From CALZJC01 sp041574955 (lineage in GTDB: Bacteria; Acidobacteriota; Thermoanaerobaculia; Multivoradales; JAHEKO01): a stretch of 26,273 nucleotides of DNA. Positions within the stretch are counted from its first letter, which is position 1; each line of letters opens with the position of its first letter. The position numbers and the translations under genes are program-made. The DNA lies in NCBI GenBank assembly GCA_041574955.1, contig JBFGNS010000050.1, forward strand, positions 1 to 26,273, written 5' to 3'. Shown piece by piece: positions 15,398 to 23,228 of the stretch. Below the pieces are notes generated by a model that did no database searches, was not told the DNA's origin, and saw only the letters and a list, made by a program, of their open reading frames with translations.

Positions 15398-15420
15398 GGT
15401 CGCGGCCGCTCGCCGCGACC
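15398..15420 (-). terminator. Hairpin downstream of the lytic transglycosylase gene
   Basis: GGTCGCGG (15398-15405) and CCGCGACC (15413-15420) form a perfect 8-bp stem with a 7-base loop, 18 bases after the transglycosylase stop. No T-run follows on the minus strand, so it is at best a weak or Rho-assisted terminator. The rest of 15223-15397 holds nothing I can identify. Confidence 0.35.
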
Positions 15421-15438
15421 CCTGGTGACAAGCTCAGG

Positions 15439-17694
15439 CTAGGCCGAGTCCGCGTACAGGCGGTCGTAGCTGTCGCTGAACAGCAGGATGCGCTTGACGT
15501 AGGTCTTGGTTTCCTCGAGCGCGAGGCTTTCGAGGAACAGGTCGAGCTCGCCCGCCGAGCCCTCGCTGTGCCACAGCCGCTTGATCCGGTACGGTCCGCC
15601 GTTGTAACCGGCCAGCGCCAGCTGCTCGTTGCCGCCGAACATGTCCAGCAGCTGCCGGAAGTAGGTGGTTCCGAGACGGATGTTGAACTCCGGCTCGGAC
15701 AGCCGGGCGGTGGAGTAGCGCAGCCGCAGCCGGCGCGCCAGCTCGGCACCGGTGGCGGGCATCAGTTGCATCAGCCCGCGCGCACCGGAGCGGCTGACGG
15801 CGTCGGCGTCGAAGGCGCTCTCCTGGCGGATCATCGCCAGCAGCAGGGTCTTGGGCAGGCGGTGGGCGGCCGCGAACCGGTCGACGATCGGCTCGTAGGC
15901 CAGCGGGTAGTAGAGCCTGAGCGCCGCCTCGGGGGCGCTCGACTGCGCCAGGCCGCCGAGCTGTGGAAAGGCGCGGGCCAGCCGGTGGATGCTGTCTCGC
16001 GTGCGGCCGGCGCGCGCCAGCACCACCGCCGCCAGCGCGTCGGCGGCGCGGCGGTCGCTGCGCTCGCCGACCGCCTCGATCTCGTCCAGTGCCAGCTGGT
16101 CGAGACCGCGGTCGCTCAGCCAGCGAGCGCGGCCCAGAGCCGGGTCGGTGGGCCACGGTTCGCGCGGCTCGCGCGGCGCCGCGGTCGGCCGCTGCGCGGA
16201 GTCGAGCCGGGCGAGCGCGTGGCGGCGGTAGAAGTCGTCCGAGGCGACGCTCGCCACCTCGCGGAACAGAGCCTCGGCACGCTGGCGGTCGCCCAGGTTG
16301 TCGTAGGCGCGCGCCGTCCAGTAGCGGCCGGCGCGGGCGTAGCTGGTGCCGCCGTAGATCGCCTCGAGCTCGGCGAAGTAGCCCACCGCGCCGCTGAAGT
16401 TGCGGCGGCGGTACTCGGCCCAGCCGCGCTGCCACAGAAAGCGGGCGCCGCTGGTATCGCCGGGGTCGAGGGTGCGCAGGCTGCGCAGCAGGCCGAGCGC
16501 CGGGTCGACCCGCTCTTCGTCGAGCAGCTCGGCGAGCAGCCGGCGGTGGGCGCCGAGCGCGGCGTCGCGCAGCTCCGGCCGCTGGCCGGCGACCTCGAGC
16601 ACCCGCCACAGCGCGCGGCGGCCCTCGTGGCGCAGCCGCTCGCGCTCGGCGGCCGGCAGCAGCGGGCGGCCGCGCCGGGCGCCGGCGGCGTCGAACAGCG
16701 CGGCGGCCCGGCGCTGTTCGAGCTCGACGGCCTCGGCCGGCGAGGCCGGCCGCACCGGTGCCAGCACCGCGAGCGCATCGAGACCGCGGCCGTCGAGGGT
16801 CAGGGCGTGGGCGCGGGTCAGCGCCCAGGCGGCGCCGCGGCGCCGCTCGGGCACCGCCTCGAGCGTCTCCAGGGCGCCGGCCGTGATCCCCACCGCCAGC
16901 AGGCTGCGGGCGCGGGCGAGCAGCTCGTCGACGGTCAGGAACGACGGCCAGTCGAGGGCTCCGCTCGGCTGCCGGAACAGCTCGATGACCTGGTTGCGGG
17001 AAGCGATCAGGGGGTGCTCGACCAGCAGCCGTCGCGCCGACTCGCGTTGCGCCGCCGGGTCGCCGGAGTCGAGTGCCAGCTGCCAGGCCACGGTCTCCAG
17101 CTCGGCGGCCTGGGCCGCGGTGAGCGGCTGGCGCCGGCCGTGGTCGAGCCAGGTGCGGGCGCGCTGCCAGTCCCCCAGCCGGCCGGCGATCTCGACCATG
17201 CGCAGCACGGCCCGCGGCGCCAGCGGCGAGTTGCGCTGCTCGTCGAGCAGCGGCTCGAGGGTGGCGGCGGCTGCCGGCAGCCGGCCGAGCGCGGCGTGGC
17301 AGTCGGCGAGCACCAGGCGGCGCCAGTCCTCGAAGCGGCCGCGCGGGTCGGCGGCCCGATGCAGCAGCTCGGCCGCGTGCTCGACCTGCTCGGCCGCGTG
17401 CGCCCACAAGCCGAGGACCAGCAGGGTCTCGCGGCCCTCGCTGTCGCCGGTCGCGGCCAGCGGCTCGATCATCCGGACGGCGCCGTCGAAGTCGCGCTGG
17501 CGCACGGCGTCGGCGGCCGCCGACCACAGCCCGGCCGCCTCGGCCCGTGAGGTGGCCCTAGATGCGGCATCGGGCGCTGACGCCCTGCCGTCTCCCAGTG
17601 CCGACGGGCCGCCGGCAGCGAGCGCCGCCACCAGCAGGCCGGCCCAGGTGGGGGCGCGTCTGCCGAACCGCCGGCTGCGGTCGGTCTCGGCCAT
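15439..17694 (-). CDS. Soluble-type lytic murein transglycosylase (Slt70-like)
   Basis: The 751-residue protein starts with a basic, hydrophobic export signal (RRFGRRAPTWAGLLVAALAAGG). Residues about 45-590 form a long alpha-helical superhelix with TPR-like units (for example YRRRNFSGAVGYFAELEAIYGGTSYARAGRYWTA, split in the usual helix pairs). The catalytic SLT domain is at the C-terminus: LLAMIRQESAFDADAVSRSG with catalytic E625, then ARGLMQLMPATG, FNIRLGTTYFRQLL and LALAGYNGGPYRIKRLW. It would cleave the MurNAc-GlcNAc bond of peptidoglycan, giving 1,6-anhydro ends. The start is 12 bp after the stop of the GAF-like gene, so the two form an operon. A weak ribosome-binding site (GGCGAGG) abuts the ATG. 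Confidence 0.93.
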   Translation of the reverse strand: MAETDRSRRFGRRAPTWAGLLVAALAAGGPSALGDGRASAPDAASRATSRAEAAGLWSAAADAVRQRDFDGAVRMIEPLAATGDSEGRETLLVLGLWAHAAEQVEHAAELLHRAADPRGRFEDWRRLVLADCHAALGRLPAAAATLEPLLDEQRNSPLAPRAVLRMVEIAGRLGDWQRARTWLDHGRRQPLTAAQAAELETVAWQLALDSGDPAAQRESARRLLVEHPLIASRNQVIELFRQPSGALDWPSFLTVDELLARARSLLAVGITAGALETLEAVPERRRGAAWALTRAHALTLDGRGLDALAVLAPVRPASPAEAVELEQRRAAALFDAAGARRGRPLLPAAERERLRHEGRRALWRVLEVAGQRPELRDAALGAHRRLLAELLDEERVDPALGLLRSLRTLDPGDTSGARFLWQRGWAEYRRRNFSGAVGYFAELEAIYGGTSYARAGRYWTARAYDNLGDRQRAEALFREVASVASDDFYRRHALARLDSAQRPTAAPREPREPWPTDPALGRARWLSDRGLDQLALDEIEAVGERSDRRAADALAAVVLARAGRTRDSIHRLARAFPQLGGLAQSSAPEAALRLYYPLAYEPIVDRFAAAHRLPKTLLLAMIRQESAFDADAVSRSGARGLMQLMPATGAELARRLRLRYSTARLSEPEFNIRLGTTYFRQLLDMFGGNEQLALAGYNGGPYRIKRLWHSEGSAGELDLFLESLALEETKTYVKRILLFSDSYDRLYADSA

Positions 17695-17706
17695 CCTCGC
17701 CGCCGG

Positions 17707-19335
17707 CTAGATGCCCAGCGCCTCGGGCTTGCCGCCGGCCAGGATGCGCACCATCTCCTCGTGAAAGTAGTCGGAGTGCTCGCGCACCGAGGGGTCGACG
17801 CGCTCGTTGAAGATCTGGCGCGACCGGTCGATGTCTTCCTTCAGCCGCGAGTAGATGTCGTTGGTGCGCCGGCCCTCTTCCACCTGCTCTTCGTTGTAAA
17901 GCTTGATCTCGGTCACCAGCAGGCGGGCGAGGCGCCGGGCCTCCTCCTGCTGGGCGTCGTTGCCGGTCTCGGCCGTCCGGCCGCCGGTGAACGCCCAGCC
18001 CGGGCCTTCGTGATCGGTCGGTGGCTGCACCTGGGTGGAGCCACCGTCGGCTTCCGCCGGCAGGGGTTGCGCGGCGGGCGGTGGCGGCATGGCGTCCGGG
18101 GCCGCGGCAGCGGCCGGCTCGGCGATCGCCGGCGCCGCCTCGTCGACCGGCGCGGGCGGAGCCTCCACCGGTTCCGGCGCGGGTGGCGGCGGTGCGGGCA
18201 CGGCCGTGGCAGCCGGGGCCGGCGCGACGTCCTGCAGCTCGAACTCCTGGGAGCTCACGTCCTCGAGCTCGAGCTCGCCGAGCTCGGCGGTGGCCAGCTC
18301 GTCGGCTGCCGGCGCTTCCGCCGGCTCGGCCGCCGGCGGCAGGTCCGGCACCTCCGGCATCGACAGCTCGGCGGCGGACGGCTCGGGCTCGGCAGCGAGC
18401 GCGCTCTCGGCCTCCGCTTCGGCGGGCACCTCGGCCGGCGGCGGCTCGGGAGCGGCGGGCTCCTCGGGTGGGGCCACCGGCTCGGCCGCGGCTTCCTCGG
18501 GCTCGGGCGCGGCTTGCTCGGGCAAGACCTGCCCGGGCTTGGCGGCGACCTGCTCGGGCTCGACCGCTACCTCCTCGGGCTCCACGGCGGCCTCTTCCGG
18601 CGTCACGACGGCGGGCGCCGCGGCGGCCGCCTCGGCCAGATGGAGCGTCGCCGTCTGGCTGCGCTGGCGCGCCACCAGGGCCTCCACCGACAGCGCCGCC
18701 AGGTTGGTCAGCAGCTGGATCGCTTTGCGGTCGAGCGGCGGATCGCCAGCGTCGCGGTCGGCGTACAGGGCCGCCGCGGTCCGATCGCGCAGCACGAACG
18801 GCGCCAGCAGGCCCTCGGCGGCGCCCGGTGCGCCCAGCCGGTCGCATACCGCCGCGCAGCCGTCGGCGTCGAGCTGGCGGCAGCCGCCGGCCTCCTCCAG
18901 GCCGACCCACGGCTGCCCGGCCTCGCGCTCGAGCATCCGCTGCTGCATCTGCTCTGCGCCGAGCTCGAAGCCGAAGCCCCCCCAGCCACGCAGGCCGTCC
19001 GGCTGGGTCAGGAAGAGAGCGGAGCGGTTGGCGAAACGGCCGACACCTTCGAGCAGGGTCGCCAGCACCTCGGGCTGGGAGGCGGCGCGGTCCATGGCCA
19101 CCGCCACCTCGAACAGCTCGTCCAGGCCGCCGGCGGCTGCCGGTGCCTCGGCGGCGGCCGGCGCGGCGGTCTCGGCCGGTGCCGCCCCGGGAGCGACGCT
19201 GCGCGCCAGGTGCTCGAGCTTCGCCTCGGTCTCGCCGACTCGCGCCAGCAGCTCGTCGCGCATCTTGCGGACCTGCCGCTCGACGGCGGAGCTGATCCGC
19301 GACTCGAGGTCGGCGATGGAATCGTTCGGGGACAT
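17707..19335 (-). CDS. GAF-like domain protein with long acidic Pro/Ala linker and conserved C-terminal helical domain
   Basis: The 542-residue cytoplasmic-looking protein has no signal peptide. It begins with a coiled coil (residues about 5-48). A GAF-like sensory module follows (about 70-225: LDELFEVAVAMDRAASQPEVLATLLEG, then FANRSALFLTQPDGLRGWGG, LLAPFVLRDRTAAALYADRD and AIQLLTNLAALSVEAL). A 210-residue low-complexity linker comes next, rich in Pro, Ala and Glu with degenerate units such as VEPEEVAVEPEQVAAKP. A compact charged tail completes it (about 460-542: RLLVTEIKLYNEEQVEEGRR, LKEDIDRSRQIFNERV, DYFHEEMVRILAGG). The start at 19335 has an AGGAGG site 5 bases upstream. I recognise no assigned function; it shares an operon with the transglycosylase. 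Confidence 0.82.
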   Translation of the reverse strand: MSPNDSIADLESRISSAVERQVRKMRDELLARVGETEAKLEHLARSVAPGAAPAETAAPAAAEAPAAAGGLDELFEVAVAMDRAASQPEVLATLLEGVGRFANRSALFLTQPDGLRGWGGFGFELGAEQMQQRMLEREAGQPWVGLEEAGGCRQLDADGCAAVCDRLGAPGAAEGLLAPFVLRDRTAAALYADRDAGDPPLDRKAIQLLTNLAALSVEALVARQRSQTATLHLAEAAAAAPAVVTPEEAAVEPEEVAVEPEQVAAKPGQVLPEQAAPEPEEAAAEPVAPPEEPAAPEPPPAEVPAEAEAESALAAEPEPSAAELSMPEVPDLPPAAEPAEAPAADELATAELGELELEDVSSQEFELQDVAPAPAATAVPAPPPPAPEPVEAPPAPVDEAAPAIAEPAAAAAPDAMPPPPAAQPLPAEADGGSTQVQPPTDHEGPGWAFTGGRTAETGNDAQQEEARRLARLLVTEIKLYNEEQVEEGRRTNDIYSRLKEDIDRSRQIFNERVDPSVREHSDYFHEEMVRILAGGKPEALGI

Positions 19336-19381
19336 ACTCCCTCCTGACGGGCGGGCGCAGGCGAGCGCTGAAACCCGGCTG

Positions 19382-19410
19382 ATTATTCTGGAGCGCGAGC
19401 GGGGTGTCAA
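19382..19410 (-). promoter_or_regulatory. Sigma-70-type promoter of the GAF-like/transglycosylase operon
   Basis: On the minus strand TTGACA (19410-19405) is a perfect -35. After 17 bases AATAAT (19387-19382) matches TATAAT at five of six positions. Transcription would start near 19375, giving a leader of about 40 bases to the ATG at 19335. Confidence 0.75.
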
Positions 19411-19427
19411 GCAGGCTTCGACCGATA

Positions 19428-19450
19428 ACCCCTGCAATTGAGGGGGTTTA
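19428..19450. other. Inverted repeat in the divergent promoter region
   Basis: AACCCC and GGGGTT flank a roughly ten-base AT-containing centre (TGCAATTGAG), just upstream of the -35 of the GAF-like operon and between two divergent genes. The position suits a regulator-binding site. It is not a likely terminator, because no transcript ends here. Confidence 0.35.
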
Positions 19451-19553
19451 GACCACGGCCGCCGGATGGGTCCGGGAGGCCGCGACGAGCGCGGCCGCCG
19501 CCGTGTGGTAGCTTTCAAAGCTTGGGACGACGGAACTTGTCAAGGGAGGCAGC

Positions 19554-20342
19554 ATGATGAAGCGCGTTGGGAGCACTGTCTTGACCGGTCTGCTGGTGGC
19601 CGCTCTGGCGGCCTGCGGTCCGTCCGGGCCGACCGCGGAAGAGCAGGCCCAGGACACCGAGTGGAGTTGGCTGCAGGAGACCAAGCAGACCCTCGATGCC
19701 AAGCGTCAGGAGCTGGCCGAGATGCGCCAGCAGGTAGCCGCGGCCGCCGGCGAGGCGGCCGAGGAGGCCGAGGAGGGAGTCGAGGTGGCGGCGTCGGCTG
19801 CGGCGGAGACGGTGACGGCGCTCGAAGCCGAGGCCGCCGAGCTGACCGAGCAGTTCAGCTCCCGCCTGGTGGCGTTTCTCAACGCCGACCCGATGATCGA
19901 GGGCGAGCCGCCGACCGAGCGACAGGTGGCGGCCCTGCGGATGAAAAGCTCCGAGGACATGGTGCTGGCCCGGGAGTGGATCGACAAGGGTGGCGACTAC
20001 AAGCGCGCAATCGAGATCTACCAGACGGCATTGCGCTTCGACCCCGACAACCCGGAGCTCGAGGCGGCGCTGGCCGAGGCCGAAGCGCTCCGCTTCATGA
20101 CCGCGGAGCGGTTTGCGCAGGCCAAGAAGGGAATGACCGAGGACGAGGTGCGGGCAGTGCTCGGCCAGGTCAACCTGCACAACGTGCGCGACTTCCCCGA
20201 CCGCAAGGTATTGGCCTGGTTCTTCCCGACGGGCGAGGGCGGCGCCGCGGCGGCGGTCTGGTTCCGCCAGGAGAAGGGCCAGAACGTGGTGTACAAGACC
20301 AACTTCGAAGAGGTCAAGCCGCGCACCGAGGACGCCGGCTAG
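19554..20342 (+). CDS. TPR-containing lipoprotein with BamE/SmpA-like C-terminal module
   Basis: The 262-residue protein has a lipoprotein signal peptide (MKRVGSTVLTGLLVAALAAC, lipobox ALAAC). A coiled coil follows (about residues 35-95, QETKQTLDAKRQELAEMRQQ). A TPR unit comes next (about 145-180: WIDKGGDYKRAIEIYQTALR, FDPDNPELEAALAEAEAL). Last is a C-terminal segment resembling the SmpA/BamE fold (RFAQAKKGMTEDEVRAVLGQ, then RKVLAWFFP). It is probably an envelope lipoprotein with a scaffolding role; a specific partner is not evident. An AGGGAGG site lies 4 bases before the first ATG (19554) and 7 bases before a second in-frame ATG (19557), so either may be the start. Confidence 0.82.
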   Translation: MMKRVGSTVLTGLLVAALAACGPSGPTAEEQAQDTEWSWLQETKQTLDAKRQELAEMRQQVAAAAGEAAEEAEEGVEVAASAAAETVTALEAEAAELTEQFSSRLVAFLNADPMIEGEPPTERQVAALRMKSSEDMVLAREWIDKGGDYKRAIEIYQTALRFDPDNPELEAALAEAEALRFMTAERFAQAKKGMTEDEVRAVLGQVNLHNVRDFPDRKVLAWFFPTGEGGAAAAVWFRQEKGQNVVYKTNFEEVKPRTEDAG

Positions 20343-20378
20343 CGGCCGGGTCCCCCCCGGGTGCGAGCTTGACTCGCG

Positions 20379-20421
20379 CCGGGCGATGGGCGAGACTCGC
20401 CCGGTTGCCGGTTACGACCGG
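20379..20421 (+). promoter_or_regulatory. Structured 5' leader of rpsU (two hairpins)
   Basis: CCGGGCGA (20379-20386) pairs perfectly with TCGCCCGG (20397-20404) around a 10-base loop. It is followed directly by CCGGT-TACG-ACCGG (20408-20421), a short stem with a UNCG-type tetraloop. They lie 37-79 bases before the rpsU start and could be a ribosomal-protein leader or transcription-control element. I could not place a convincing promoter. Confidence 0.4.
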
Positions 20422-20457
20422 TGGCGCATCTCAAAACAGAAGGAAGGTGATTCAGAT

Positions 20458-20667
20458 TTGCCGTTGGTGAGCGTACGTGACGATGAGAGCTTCGAGAACG
20501 CCCTGCGCCGGTTCAAGCGCAAGTGCGAGAAGTCGGGCGTTCTGACCGAGCTCAAGAAACGCCAGTACTTCGAGAAGCCGTCGGTCAAGCGCAAGCGCAA
20601 GGAGATCCAGGCGCGCAAGAAGATCCTGCGCAAGCTGGCCGAAGAGCGGCGGATGGGGCTGGCCTAG
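20458..20667 (+). CDS. rpsU: 30S ribosomal protein S21
   Basis: The 69-residue basic protein matches S21: PLVSVRDDESFENALRRFKR at the N-terminus, KCEKSGVLTELKKRQYFEKP in the middle, and a lysine/arginine-rich tail KRKRKEIQARKK. It binds the 3' domain of 16S rRNA in the small subunit. The start is a TTG at 20458, preceded 7 bases upstream by the strong site AAGGAAGGTGA. The product then begins exactly where S21 proteins begin; an upstream ATG at 20386 would add 24 residues unlike S21. A rho-independent terminator follows 25 bases after the stop. Confidence 0.96.
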   Translation: MPLVSVRDDESFENALRRFKRKCEKSGVLTELKKRQYFEKPSVKRKRKEIQARKKILRKLAEERRMGLA

Positions 20668-20691
20668 GCCGCATCCTGACGAAGGAACCGG

Positions 20692-20721
20692 CGGGCGGGG
20701 CCGCGAGGCTCCGCCCGTTTT
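20692..20721 (+). terminator. Rho-independent terminator of rpsU
   Basis: An 11-bp GC-rich stem (20692-20702 with 20707-20717, one G·T wobble) is closed by a GCGA tetraloop and followed by TTTT (20718-20721). This is the best terminator in the window and should separate rpsU from most downstream transcription. Confidence 0.88.
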
Positions 20722-20746
20722 GCGTGGCGCCGCGGTGAGGCAAGCG

Positions 20747-23173
20747 ATGCACGCCAACCAGCCCGGACAGGCAGCGGAGGTCGCCAGCCGCGCCACCCTC
20801 GAGGCGCTCGATCTGCCGGCGCTGCTCGAGCTGTTCGCGGTGCTGGCCGCCACCGACCTCGGCCGCCACCGGCTGCGCTCCCTGCGGCCGTCGGCCGATG
20901 CCGAGCGGCTCGCCGGCCACCGGCTGCGCTACCGCGAGGCCGCCGCGCTGGTGGCCGACGGCGGCCTGGTGCCGAGCTTCGAGGAGCCGCTGGGCGAGCT
21001 GCTGGAGCGGCTGGCGGCGGAGCACGGGGAGCTCGGCGGGCCGGAGCTGCTGGTGCTGGCGCGGGCGGTCGGCTGCGCGGCGGCGGCCGCCGAGCGGCTG
21101 CTCGCCGCCGCCGAGCCGGGGCCGCTGGCCGCCGCCGCCGCCGAGCTGCCGGACCTGGCCGCCTGGCGGCGCGAGGTCGAGCGCGCCCTCGACAGCCGGG
21201 GCGAGGTGCGCGACGACGCCAGCCCCGAGCTCGCCCGGCTGCGGCGGCGCATCCATCGGGCGCGCGAGCAGCTGTACGGCGAGCTGCGGCAGGTGGCCGC
21301 CGAGCACGGCGAGCTGCTGAGCGAGGACACCGTGCCGCTGCACGAGGGGCGGCTGGTGCTGCTGGTGACCGCCGGCGCGCGCGGCCGGCTCCCCGGGCTG
21401 GTGCACGGCCGCTCGGCTACCGGCCGCAGCCTCTACTTCGAGCCGCTGGTCGCGGTCGAGGGCAACAACCGGCTGCAGGAGGCGGTGGCGGAAGAGCAGG
21501 CCGAGCGCCAGAGGATCTTGAACCGGTTGATCGATGGCGCCCGCGGGCAGGCCGGGGAGCTCGCCGAGCTGCTCGGTTTCCTGGCCGAGCTCGACGCGCT
21601 ACAGGCGGCGGCGCGCTTCGCCTCCAAGGTGGACGGCCGGCTGGCCGAGCCGGCGGACCGCGGCCGGCTGCGGCTGGCGGCGGTCCACCACCCGCTGCTC
21701 GATCCGCGGCTGGCGGCGGTGCGCCGCGAGGCGCTGGGCGAGGCGGGACACACCGGGACGTCGGTGCCGATCGACCTCGAGCTCGACAGCGACCGGCGGC
21801 TGGTGGTGGTGACCGGGCCCAACGCCGGCGGCAAGACCGTGACGCTCAAGACCGCGGGTCTGGCGGTGCTGGCCAGCCAGTGTGGGCTGCCGCTCGCCGC
21901 CGCCGCCGGCACCGCGTTGCCGGTGCTGACCAGGGTGATGGCGGCAGTGGGCGACGAGCAGGATCTGCTCCACGACCGCTCCACCTTCAGCGGCCGGCTG
22001 CTGCGGCTGCGCGAGGCCTGGGAGGCCGCCGGGCCCGACAGCCTGGTGCTGGTCGACGAGCTGGGCTCGGGAACCGATCCCGAGGAGGGGGCGGCGCTGG
22101 CGGTGGCGTTGCTCGAGGCGCTGGTCGAGCGCGGCGGCCTCGGCTTGCTGACCACCCACCTGGCGCGGCTGGCGGCGGCGGCGCTCGAGCAGCCGGGCGC
22201 CTGGTGCGCCGCCATGGAGTTCGATCGCGCCAGCGGCCAGCCGACCTTCCGGCTGCGCGCCGGCGCTCCCGGCGGCAGCGAGGCGCTGGCGCTGGCCCGC
22301 CGGCTGGCTCTGCCCGAGGAGTGGCTGGCGCGCGCCGAGGAGCTGCTCGGCAGCGAGCACCGCGACCTGCGCCGCCTGCTGGCCGAGGTCGAGGCGCAAC
22401 GCGTCGAGCTGGCGGCTCGGCTGGCCGAGGCGGAGCGTAGCGCAGAGCGCGCGGCGGCGGCCGAGCGGGCGGTGGAGGCCGAGCGCCAGGCGCTCGCCGA
22501 CGAGCGCGCCAAGCTGGCCCGCCGGCTGCGCGCCGAGCTCGACGAGTTCCGCCGCAAGGTGCGCCGCGAGCTGGCCGGCGAGATCGAGGCCGCCCGCGAG
22601 CAGCTCGCCACCGGCCGGCGCAAGGGCCTCGAGACGCGCGCGGTGGCGCGGCTGTTCGAGGATGCGCCGCTGGCCGAGGAGCCGCCGCCGCCGCCGTCGC
22701 GCCCGCTGGCGGTCGGTGACCGGGTGCGCCATGCCGGTCTGGGCTGGCAGGGCGAGCTCAGCAAGCTGTCCGCCGCCGCCGCCGAGGTGACGGTCGGCGG
22801 CAAACGGCTGCGCTGCGCGGTGGGCGATCTGGTGCTGGCGGGCGACCAGCAGCCCGCCGCCGCCGCCGCGCACGAGCCGCGTTCGGCGGCCGCCCGCCGC
22901 GCGGTGGTGGTCGAGGCGAGTGCCGAGCCGGTGGCCGAGCTCGAGCTGATCGGCCGCCGGGTGGAGCCGGCTCTGGCCGAGCTCGACCGCTTCCTCGACC
23001 GCGCCCTGCTGGCGTCGCTCGAGCAGGTGCGGGTCGTCCACGGCCACGGCTCGGGCCGGCTGCGGCGGGCGGTGCGCGAGCATCTCGCCGGCCATCCGGC
23101 AGCGGCCTCGTGCCGCCCGGGGCGCGCCGAGGAGGGCGGCGACGGCGCGACCGTGGTCACCCTGGCGGGGTGA
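20747..23173 (+). CDS. mutS2: Endonuclease/ATPase MutS2
   Basis: The 808-residue protein has the MutS2 layout: a helical core/lever region (about 1-330), an ATPase with Walker A GPNAGGKT (357-364), the STFSGRL motif, Walker B LVLVDELGSGTDPEEG (D437/E438) and LLTTH. A long coiled coil follows (about 545-640), and a C-terminal Smr nuclease domain ends with VVHGHGSGRLRRAV (H765). MutS2 suppresses recombination, and in Bacillus it has been linked to rescue of collided ribosomes. The ATG at 20747 is chosen because GTGAGG lies 6 bases upstream and the protein then starts near the family's usual N-terminus; GTG 20735 and TTG 20720 are alternatives. It sits between rpsU and dnaG. Confidence 0.95.
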   Translation: MHANQPGQAAEVASRATLEALDLPALLELFAVLAATDLGRHRLRSLRPSADAERLAGHRLRYREAAALVADGGLVPSFEEPLGELLERLAAEHGELGGPELLVLARAVGCAAAAAERLLAAAEPGPLAAAAAELPDLAAWRREVERALDSRGEVRDDASPELARLRRRIHRAREQLYGELRQVAAEHGELLSEDTVPLHEGRLVLLVTAGARGRLPGLVHGRSATGRSLYFEPLVAVEGNNRLQEAVAEEQAERQRILNRLIDGARGQAGELAELLGFLAELDALQAAARFASKVDGRLAEPADRGRLRLAAVHHPLLDPRLAAVRREALGEAGHTGTSVPIDLELDSDRRLVVVTGPNAGGKTVTLKTAGLAVLASQCGLPLAAAAGTALPVLTRVMAAVGDEQDLLHDRSTFSGRLLRLREAWEAAGPDSLVLVDELGSGTDPEEGAALAVALLEALVERGGLGLLTTHLARLAAAALEQPGAWCAAMEFDRASGQPTFRLRAGAPGGSEALALARRLALPEEWLARAEELLGSEHRDLRRLLAEVEAQRVELAARLAEAERSAERAAAAERAVEAERQALADERAKLARRLRAELDEFRRKVRRELAGEIEAAREQLATGRRKGLETRAVARLFEDAPLAEEPPPPPSRPLAVGDRVRHAGLGWQGELSKLSAAAAEVTVGGKRLRCAVGDLVLAGDQQPAAAAAHEPRSAAARRAVVVEASAEPVAELELIGRRVEPALAELDRFLDRALLASLEQVRVVHGHGSGRLRRAVREHLAGHPAAASCRPGRAEEGGDGATVVTLAG

Positions 23174-23228
23174 GGCCGGCGGCAGGGCGCGAGGTGTATC
23201 CTGAGGCTTCCTGCCGGCGGCGGCGATC

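Noticed and set aside
15346..17550. 734-codon open frame on the plus strand
   Set aside because: It lies opposite the Slt-type transglycosylase, whose catalytic motif and signal peptide are clear; the antisense product is low-complexity.
18480..18620. Repeated glutamate/proline codons that look like a tandem DNA repeat
   Set aside because: The units are degenerate and in frame with the linker of the GAF-like protein, so this is low-complexity protein sequence and not a CRISPR or satellite.
17761..19441. Long plus-strand frames opposite the GAF-like protein, rich in Gly/Ser
   Set aside because: They arise from the repeated Pro/Ala/Glu codons of the real gene on the other strand, which has the promoter and ribosome-binding site.
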